This document shows, piece by piece, positions 39,301 through 50,500 of a stretch of 64,000 bases of DNA. A program made the position numbers and the translations under genes. Numbering within the stretch: position 1 is the stretch's first letter; each line of letters starts with the position of its first letter. The notes beneath the pieces are model-generated. The model saw only the letters and a list, made by a program, of their open reading frames with translations, did no database searches and was not told the DNA's origin. The stretch lies in contig NC_090765.1 of NCBI RefSeq assembly GCF_036898095.1, forward strand, positions 26,627,690 to 26,691,689. Direction: 5' to 3'. The DNA comes from Palaemon carinicauda (Eukaryota > Arthropoda > Malacostraca > Decapoda > Palaemonidae).

Positions 39301-42300
39301 CAAACTTAAATTAAAAATTAATTTTTAAACTGAAATTCAATAGTTTATGAATTTTTACCAGATTCAACGCAAGAAAAGCTTTACTAAAATGAAAAAAATA
39401 AATCAAAATTTGCAATGATGTATGATATGATGCATTGTTCCTGTGGGAAAGAGGTGTCGGTGAAATGAACAACCCAACAAACAGCATTCTCTCTAATCTG
39501 CTCCATTTTAATTAATTTTCCCCCAGTCGTAGTAATGGCTACCTTCATTATTTTAGGAGATTTAACTTTCATCTTCCAGTGGCAAAGTGCTCACTTTCAT
39601 TTTAAAAATAGTAGAAGCATATATATTACTAAACAAATATTCTGCGGATAATGCAAAGTAAATAAGCTACTGTCAGCAAAAATGGATCCTCATACAATAT
39701 GTATTTTGTGTAGAGGTCTCACATGCTCCTTCCTCGTGTGCTGTTCAGAGTACTGTTGTCACTTTTGTTCTTTGATGATGTTTAGGATGAAGATGATATG
39801 AAGTGAAGTTATTAATTTTGATGTTAAAATGTATTGTACAGTGTTAGACTAAAGATTTCCAGATGACTTATCATAATGATCACTGGGCCGGTACACCAGA
39901 AAATGATGGACTTCTCATTTGGATTAGAGATCATGTTTACTGAAGATTTAGTTGGGATTGTTTTGTTGATGTTAAGTACAGTAGATTTAAAAAAAAGATT
40001 GATAGGAAAATTATTTTATTCTCTTAATTCATTAAAATCTTGTTGCAGTAATTTTATAATTTCTGGGTCGACCTGTGGCGGCCGGTGAAAAGAGTCCTTC
40101 TTATATATCTTTTCTGATAAAACCTTCCAATTATACCAGAGAAAGATAAAAGCATGGAATGCTGAGGTTACAACCCTCGCGCGAGCACCTTTTGGGTGTC
40201 GTGTATAAAGCAAAGGCGCGTGAAATCCACTATTCACAGGTTGTCTTCCATTTAGTTAATTCCTTCGTCAAAGGGATGGGCCGATACAAAGGCCCTAGCC
40301 AACCACCAGCGCCACACCACCCACGCCACGACGCGAGCGCCATCTGAACTACATCCTTCTTTTTGGACTTCTTAGTGTGGAATTTTTTTGTGGTGCTCTC
40401 GACCTTTTTTATCATTCGTGGATTTAATAGACTGTACTTCTTTACAGTGTAAAAACTCATGTAATTAGCAGGGATGGGAAACATGGAAAATTGCCAGTGA
40501 TCAATTGGTCCGAGTAGAGACCAAATTAATATTTTGAAATTAAATCTAAATCTATTAACTTTGAGAAAGTTTTAACATCTTTTATTTCTGCTACTTTCAG
40601 ATAGCACAAAACTGAAGTATACAAGCTAATTACCTTTATAAGGGAGATAATTGTACCAGCCCTGCAAATTATTATATTTCCTAACCAGCCTAAAACTATA
40701 TCAAAATAAGATACTAGTATTTTTATCAATTACTAAATAATGTATTTCCTTAGGCTAGAGTAAAATATACTTATATTTCATACAATGTGACTAAAAAGTC
40801 TCCCTTTAGCTCACCTGGTTGGCAATTCTCTTCATCAGAGTAGTCTGGACAATCAAAATACCTATCACATCGGCTGCGTTTTGGAATACACAGCCCTTCT
40901 CTACACCGCCACTGATCGGGACCACATGCTACATAAAAGAATAATATTTTTTGTCATGCAGTGAATATTTCATAATGCTAAAAGTTACTGTACCTCTATC
41001 ACATATCAAACTGGCTCTATCTTCAAGCAAAGAGAACTATCCAACCACATGCAATGATGCAAATGTGTTGCTAAATGTCCAGTAGTTCTATACATAAACA
41101 AAGTGCTAAACAATGAAAAAATAAAGCAATTGCATTATAATGTTGAAAAGGAAATTTAAACTTGAAACATAACCTTACATCATACCTTATAACCTTAGTG
41201 CTACATTCAATATATAGTACCATTTCCTTAGTTCTATTCTGAACACACTAACTCGAACAGAGCCACAAAAGCCACTAGTTACATGCCTTAATACATTACA
41301 CCATTTTGAGGAATAACACAACACAAAATTCCCATGCAGAAAACTATTCATTCAAGTTTTGTTTGACATGCATAAATAATTTTCTGGTAACAATTACCAT
41401 TCCATAATGTCTCACAATATAAGATGCACAACAATTTAATTGATGATTATGGTAAAATAGCTTTACCAAGAGATAAATTCTTAATCATGCTAACATTCAA
41501 TACAAAAATAACAAACCTTAGCTACTGCAAAACTATAAACAGTTTTAGTTGCAAAATTATTTTACGTTTCAACACCAATATACTTTACCATATTTTCCTT
41601 TTGTAGAAAAAAAGAGAAGCTAAAATGCAATAGGACCTGGGGTTTACATTAAATCTTTCAATAATATATTAAAAAGACATGAAAAAAAAATGAAATATTT
41701 CTATAACAATACTAACTAAACTTACCTTTAACTCCCTCAGCAGGTAAAGAGCATTAAAATTTAAAAATCAAACATTAAAACTTTTCAATTAAATATACAG
41801 TTTATTGACGATAACCTCTTTGGTATTAAAGATATCAAAGATAATGCCAAAGCATTTTCTTATTGAAAAATTGCTACTACTACTGTATGAATTTCCTTAG
41901 AGGAGTCTAGTGAGTCTAGTATTGGAAAAAAAGAGTTCATAATTGAAACAAAGAATTAACTGTGTTCATTAAGAAATGCCGTCGATTTTTCCTGGGAAAT
42001 GTAAAATTATACAACAAAGATAAGAAAGGCAATGCACAATACCCATGAAACTTACAAAAAACTCTGTTCGCTAAATGAGAAAAGATAAATTTACAGTATT
42101 ATACATTAATTTATTGCCAGAAGTGAAACAATAGGGAGTCCACACTTAACAAATCCAAGTAAAATTTGTTACTTTTCAGATAGTCCCAAGAAAAGTAATC
42201 CATTTTATCAAAATATTTTCTAATTCTTGCACTAAGGGTTCCTGCAGAACACAGAATGACATCATAAATAAAAATAATAAATAACCAAATTTGTTATCAT

Positions 42301-45300
42301 TCTCTCAATCTCCATACTGTGGTCAACTACAAAGAACAACTTTCGCTAGCTAGTTTAGTACTTGCAGTTAGACGTTGATCACTCCAAACATACAATACCT
42401 GCATAGGTAGACACTGTAACAGTACTCCAATGAGCTAAAAAAAAAAATGAGTAACTTGTACACCTTGGCAAGATTATACTTACGGCACTTATCTTCATCT
42501 GACTGGTCTCGACACTGCGTGAGCCCATCACAACGGTAAGCCATGTCAATACATTCTCCATCCTTGCACATGAATTTTCCATTTGGGCACCGCTCACCCG
42601 CTGCCAAACAATTGAGAACGTTTACCGTCTATACAAACTGCACTACATTTACTAAATGGACAATTATGGTGAATTAAAAAAGCATTTTAACATTATTGCT
42701 GTACACCACAGATAAGATTTAAGACATTTCGATAGACATCACAAGACGATGCAAATTCATTTTTATTAACATTGCAGGTTTATTTAAAAAATAGCAAGCT
42801 GAAAAGTTCATTATCTAATTAAAACTTACAATGCAAATTAATTTCCCTTTTTGCAAACCTAAATATCCACTAACAAAAAAACTAACTTTTTCCCATCTAC
42901 CTAAACTGATTTACATGACATATCTGCATACTAGAATGCTACCAATTTCTTTATTATCTCTAACTGACAAGGGAGATGACTTTTATTTCTATAGACATCT
43001 CAAGCATAGTTAGTCAAGATTAGTTAGGTTATTGGTGCCTCCAAAAATGGTCATTAATATACACAAAGACACACAAAGAATTTGGTCTAAAATATTATAA
43101 TCTAGTGCACTATAACACACAAAATCCTTGTAAAAATAACAAATCTCCCTTGCTGCTACAATGGTGACCCAACTGCATATAACATAATAACTGGCTACTG
43201 CATCAAAAGCCATCAGCCAAACTTGATAGAAATATTGCAAAACAGTCACTAGAGTGAAATATATTTAATAAAATGAGTGAGTGTCACAGCATAGAAAAGC
43301 TATTGACACAAATCACATGAAATCATGATTAAAAAAAGGACTAAATTTAAAACTGAATATTATTAAACAAAAGCAATTACAATTGATTTGACAAAATACA
43401 CATGGAAATATTCACATACTTTAAATAAATAAACAAATTAGTGAAACATGCACATATTTACAAAGCAATTACAGTTGATTTGACAAAATACACATGGAAA
43501 TATTTACATACTTTAAATAAATAAACAAATTAGTGAAACATGCACATATTTACAGCCATAAGAAATTTAATTGCTACTCACCAAAATGAAGGAAGACATT
43601 GTTCTATTTTCTGACCATATAAGATTTTCATCAGTATGACTTCAGAGATAGGCAACAGAGGAATCGTCATCATTAAATACCTTTAATATCATCACATACT
43701 CACAGGCATTTCAAGAAACTACCAAGTCTCCGCAGTCACACTTTACATACAGGTAGCGTATTACATATCTATGCCTTACACAAACACTCGGTTTTCATGA
43801 ATATTAGCCAGTTTTTGGTAAAAATTCTCTGCATATCTGTCTTGCATAAGGCAAGGCAATCTTTAACTTTCCTTTTACCCCTCCCATTTTCTTTCCCATA
43901 CCTAAGAACTTTTAAATATTCTCATAATAATCAACGAACTACAAAGTTTTCCTTTCTCTAACAAAAACTTCATAAGAATACACCATACATACTCAACACT
44001 ATAAATGCCACATGTCAGTTCAATTCAGCTGAATCATAACCTTATGTTCAGGTTCATGTATAACAAAATCTCATTTTGATCTTCTCACACAGCTGTTTCA
44101 GAATACGACACAACACCCCATATTCAACACTATATATTTTTCTTCCACCAAGCTGTCAGTTCTTTCTCAGTCACAACTGTTCCATACAAGTACTTTAGAA
44201 GGTATACTTTGTAGCTGTGCTACAATAATTTTTGCATTACCAATAAAGGAGAAAAATCTTCAAGGTAAAAGACCAAGCAGAATGACAAAAAAATGGATGA
44301 CAAGTTCATCAAAGAAATTAGATATCACAACAATTTACCAAAAATCCCTACTAACAACACACAAAGATCACAACGACCCTCACACAATATCGACCAAGAC
44401 TAAGGAAAACAAGTCTATGTACAGTACCAAACATGATAAAATAAGATCACTTTGTAATACCACCAAACCAAATAAAATTCAATACTGTCAACAAGTTTCT
44501 TAAGGCACTCAACACAGGTCAATCCCTACATCAAATGAAAGGAATAAGCACATATCTTCTGAGGACAACTTACAAATTTGGAATAGTATCAAATCTAAAA
44601 ATAAATTTACTTTGGTTGAAGTCCCTTCCAAACTAAATTAGGACTTAAGATATTCCTGGCACCATATTGCTATAATGCAAAATTAATTATCAATATAGTA
44701 CAGGAAATCCCATAACAAAAATTCATTTAATATTCTATTTAAAATTTCTGAAAGCCAATGACACTAAGGCATTAGTAAACTCTGTCCCAGAATAAGGAGT
44801 GTGTGCTTAACCTTCCAGCCCCGACCTTTAATGAATGGACAACAACACAGACGAATCATATAACAAATTCTTTGAAGCAAATAGGACGATACTGTATACT
44901 GTAGTGTATATTACAGTTTTACTTACGACACTGGTTCTCGTCAAAACCATCACTACAGTCAAGAACCCCATCACATAATCTGTCTTCTGAGAGACACGTG
45001 TCACCACTGTCACATTCGAACATCCCTGATCCTTCACAACCTGTTTGTAGGATTGTTGATGAGAACATTATCAAGACTAATATAAAGATTTTACTAGAGT
45101 ACTCGATTTGCAATTTTCCAAAAGGAAATAAACAATGATTTTTTTCTATAAAATCCCTTATATTAAAGAGATTGCATAAAAATCATAATCTTTTTTAAAT
45201 TTGTTATAATTATGTTGGGAGATGAGTTTGGGTACCAATTGTGTACTGTACTGTTTATCATCTCGGTTAAATTACACTAACTCCAACATTATAATCATTT

Positions 45301-46205
45301 CATGAGGAACTCCTTGTAACAGTTCTCAATATCACAACAAAATGTAATCAGAAGAAAGAAAAATTTCAGGGCAGTAATGACAACAACCTACTATACCATA
45401 TATTTACCTGAATAAAATTAGCTTAAACTGTTGAGCCTATTGCAAATGCTATTTAGACATTTGTTTAGTATGTGAACTGAATCACCAAGTATTCTAACGT
45501 TTATCAATATAGTTGAAAACAAACAAAATCATCTTCCCATCACTCACAGTTCAACTCATCAGTGTCGCAATCCTCAGTGCCATCACAAACGCTTTCTTCT
45601 GGAATGCACTGATTATTTCCACAAAGGAATGCCCCACTGGAACAAGCTAAATGAGATTTTTCATTTCATGAATATTACATGGGGTAATGAATTTCATAGA
45701 GTGTACACTAAGCATAAATATTACATAGATAAAAAAATACTAATTTAAGAAATATCATTGACTGGTTAAAAAGAAAGAAAATAATGAAAGCAGAAAAAAT
45801 AAAGAAAATACAAGAAGTGAGAGGAAATGAGACTCTCTAGCTATGGTAAGCAGCTCTTCAAGGACGACACTCCAAAATCCAACCATTGTTCTCTGGGTAA
45901 GGTAGTGCTATAAACTCTGTAACATGGTCTTCCACTGTCTTGGGTTCGAGATCTCTTGCTTGAGGGTACACTAGAGCACACTATTCTATTTTGTTCCTCT
46001 TCCTGCCATTATTTAGAAGTTTTTATTCTATTGTCATTTTCAATTTTTATAGTTTATATATGAAAGATTTATTTTAATGTTATTATTGTTCTTAAACTTT
46101 TCTTATAGTTTTTCTTCATTTCCTAACCTCACTCAGATATTTTCCCTGCTGGAACCCTTGGGCTTATAGCATCCTACTTTTCCAACTAGAGTTGTAGCTT
46201 GGCAA

Positions 46206-46268
<63 letters not shown>

Positions 46269-46712
46269 GTAATAATAATAATAATAATAATAATACTCTA
46301 GGTCAGCTAATTTCCTATTACCAATCGCATCCAATCCTTCTCCACCATCTCCAACTATTCTACGCATTACAAAATCTATGAGTAGGATAAACAGCATAAA
46401 CGACAACAGATTTCATTGGAGTACTCCGCTATTCACTGGAAATCCATTTGATAGGACTCCATTAATATTAACTTTGCATATATTAGCATTACTATTACTA
46501 ACTAAGCTACATTCGGAAAAGCAGAATGCTATAAGCCCAAGGGTTTCAACAGGGAGTATATATATATATATAATATATATGAATACTGTATGTATGTGCA
46601 TATATATATATATATATAATATATATATATATAAATATATATTTATATACTGTATATATATGAACATTATATATACATATACACATATACCTGTATATAC
46701 ATATATATACAT

Positions 46713-46745
<33 letters not shown>

Positions 46746-46750
46746 CATAT

Positions 46751-46781
<31 letters not shown>

Positions 46782-47002
46782 TACATATATACATATACTG
46801 TATATGTATGTATACATATATAAATGTATATTCTTATATATGTATATGTATTTATATATACATATACATATATGTATATGTATGTGTATATTATATATAT
46901 ATATATATATATACACACACATTATATATATATATATATATATATAAACATGTACATATATATATATATATATATATAAACATGTATACAGTATATTATA
47001 TA

Positions 47003-47037
<35 letters not shown>

Positions 47038-47086
47038 TATATACATACATATATATATATATGTGTGTGTGCGTGTGCAAATATAC

Positions 47087-47119
<33 letters not shown>

Positions 47120-47134
47120 CGTGTGCAAATATAC

Positions 47135-47184
<50 letters not shown>

Positions 47185-47511
47185 GTATGTATATATTATA
47201 TAATATACTGTATATATGTTTATATATATATATATATATATGTACATGTATATATATATATATATATATGTGTACATGTTTATATATATATATATATATA
47301 TATAATATACACATACATATACATATACATATATGTATATATAAATACATATACATATATAAGAATATACATTTATATATGTATACATACATATACAGTA
47401 TATGTATATATATATATATATATTATATATATATGTGTGTGTGTATGTATGTATATGTATATATATGTATATACAGGTGTATATATATATATATATATAT
47501 ATACAGTATAC

Positions 47512-47550
<39 letters not shown>

Positions 47551-50500
47551 GGAAGTATGAAAATCTAAAACAAAGACCACGACTCACCAGGGCAACCATT
47601 TTCATCTGATTGGTCATCGCAGTCAGGTTCTCCATCACACCTGACAGTGAGATGGACACACTGTCCATTTCTACAAGTAAAACTGCTTGCATCACATGCT
47701 AAATAAGAAATAAAAATAAAATATATCTTATTCCATATATCCTTCGAGTACTCTATGATTCTTTAAAATAAAGAACTGCTCTCTATATCGACAGAAAAAA
47801 CTATTTCCAATCTTATATTCATACTTCATTCACCTCCAATTATTAATATGCAGTTATGAAGCTGAAAACATTACATGCTGCATATGGCATTTACTTATTC
47901 ATTAATCTTTTTAAGAACGAGCCATCTGTAATGTTCTTCAAATTTAAGGAAGCATAAGGTTTTTTACTAATTTACAACCGAGGCTTCATTGTGTAAAAAA
48001 TTTGTAAGGACACGAGATCCAAAGATTAAAAATTAAGGTTGCCTCAATTCTAAATAAGATTCAAAAGTAATAAACTTGAAGGATTTTCTAACAAACACGA
48101 AACTCAAAATTCTTGTGACAGGCTGAATGAAATTATTCAACTCTGATAATGGGGTGAATGGTGTCTAAGGTCAGCTTCAATTTGGATATCAGGAATTTTT
48201 TGTTCCGATTTATTTTCCATAAAAAAATACTTGAAAACATGAATTCCTTAATTTCTAATACTGCATATATTAATTCTATAACGAATCTGATGAATTGTTA
48301 AATCTTATCTTAACCTCACGTAATATACAGCTCAAGTATATACCTACTATCTAAAATAAATCTGTAAAAAATCATGATGGATAAGTTATTTAGCCCATGA
48401 ATTTCATTACAATGCATATAGCATGAAGAAAGCCCTTATCATAGCCAAACGTTGAGTATAATTCTAAATGCAGTAATATAGCTAACAAACACTCTTGAAA
48501 TGAATGTTCTTAACTTTTTAAAAAAAAAATCTTAAATTACTATCTCTACAGAAATAATGATTAAATAATTTTAGTTGATAGTAAATATGTCTCAATAAAA
48601 AATAGAAATATATCACGAATCCTCACAACTAATAAAAACAGACAAAAAATCCAAATACTCCACAAAAATTATCAACAACCCACAGAAGACAAAGAATCCA
48701 AATAAGAGTAAGAATTCCGTTCTCTAAAGAAATTGTACTTTCCCATAAAAAAGACATCTCAGGCTTTTGAATGCTTCAAATAGTTCACAATAAGCAAAGT
48801 CTGTACTAGCTCAACAATGACTCTCTCTCACCACAAACTACTACAATGCATTTTCAAAGAACCATACTGTGGGCAAAACCTCCACTTCCATTTACCACAC
48901 TCTGCTTGTCAAGACCATCATACCTTCAACACCTCACACTTCTTGTCCAGACAAACATAAGCAATACAACACGACTTATATACTTACCCAACATAAATTC
49001 AGCAGTTCATCATGTCTTATTCTAGAAATGTTTGCTACTGTTCTAGAAATCACACTCATTTTACTATTATACAATACAATCCATAACACAGTAAAAGTAA
49101 GTTATTGGTAATAATTTTTCGATAGCAGAAGCATAATTTTAGCAAGTCACAGCAAGATCGTCCATGCACTAACTAATTAAAAAACGATTACTTTTAATGT
49201 TAATAGGCCCATCTCTAACTCCAAAACCAACGTATACACAATTCATATAAAAAGTAATCTAAAAATTAATTAACAAATAAACTGTAGGGTTAGTAGGAAG
49301 CATTGTTATCCAATCTTTTATGGACTGTAAACTGCAATCAAGAGTTTGACTTTACCTCTAAGTCAAACCAAAATGACTACGAACATGATAGACTTAAGCT
49401 ACATTGCCAAATTTCTTCAGAACCTATCATACACCTCACATTTATCTGCCTCCTTCAACTATGGGTACTTAATCTGGTCATACTACATAAGAGCAGAAGC
49501 AGAAAGCGATTAGATATACTTCGATTTACTCTACAATGCACCATCAATTGAAAGACCGATAACTTTTTATCTCATTTTATCATTTATCCTTATTAACGAG
49601 ACGAGACTAGATTTGAATTTTGTATATGTACCTCTACCAAGGGGGTTATGTTTTCACTTCTGTCATTTGTTTGTTAGTTTGTTTGCAGCCAACCTAACTC
49701 AATTGTTTGATAGTTTGTTTGCAGCCAACCTAACTCAATTGTTTGATAGTTTGTTTGCAGCCAACCTAACTCAATTGTTTGATAGTTTGTTTGCAGCCAA
49801 CCTAACTCAATTGTTTGTTTGCAGCCAACCTAACTCAATTGTTTGATAGTTTGTTTGTAGACAATCCTAACTCAAAAAGTTACAGATGAATTTCGATGAA
49901 AATTTCAGGATATATTAGAAATGGGCTAACTTAAAAGTGATTCGATTTTGGCAGTGATCTGAATCACCATCCAGATCTATGATTCTTTTTAAACGATTCT
50001 TCACTTTTGGGAGATTGTAGCAATTTGAATATTTCTCATCAAACAAATAAATACAGGTCTAGTAAAGATAGAGATGGTATGATAGAACGAACTAAGCTGC
50101 CTTGGAGGAGTGGTGGTGTTCTCTCTAGTGTTCGTGTTCTTTTTTTCGGTAATTTAGTTTATATCTGAATATAATCTAAAGGAGTTATGAGGTTAATTAC
50201 TGACATATAGCATCAGTAAATAGAATCAATAACAAAAACATTTCTACGTGTACTTTGTATGTATGTATGTATGTATGTATGTATATAATATTAAATATAT
50301 AATATATATAATAATATATATAACACAACACACACACAATATATATTATATATATATAATATATAGACAAATACAGTAATCAGAAATGATACATCTTTCA
50401 GATTTTCATAACATACTTTTATTCATCGAATATTCTCGATACAGCTGACTATAAATGCAGCACTGTGCATTTCCTGCTTGATCAAGGCTTTGTATAGTGG

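Larger units (their letters stand above)
40929..44926. other. Introns around e6, otherwise gene-free
   Basis: Introns 40929-42483 and 42601-44926 hold only AT-rich DNA, plus the 92-bp tandem duplication at 43371-43553. No further exon recognised. Confidence 0.5.

Noticed and set aside
46378..47695. Long Tyr/Ile-rich open frames on both strands (up to 207 codons)
   Set aside because: They translate the (AT)n/(CA)n tract; identical-looking frames appear in all six phases.
49673..49855. 36-bp repeat considered as CRISPR
   Set aside because: Units are directly adjacent with no spacers, and lie inside a dispersed repeat.
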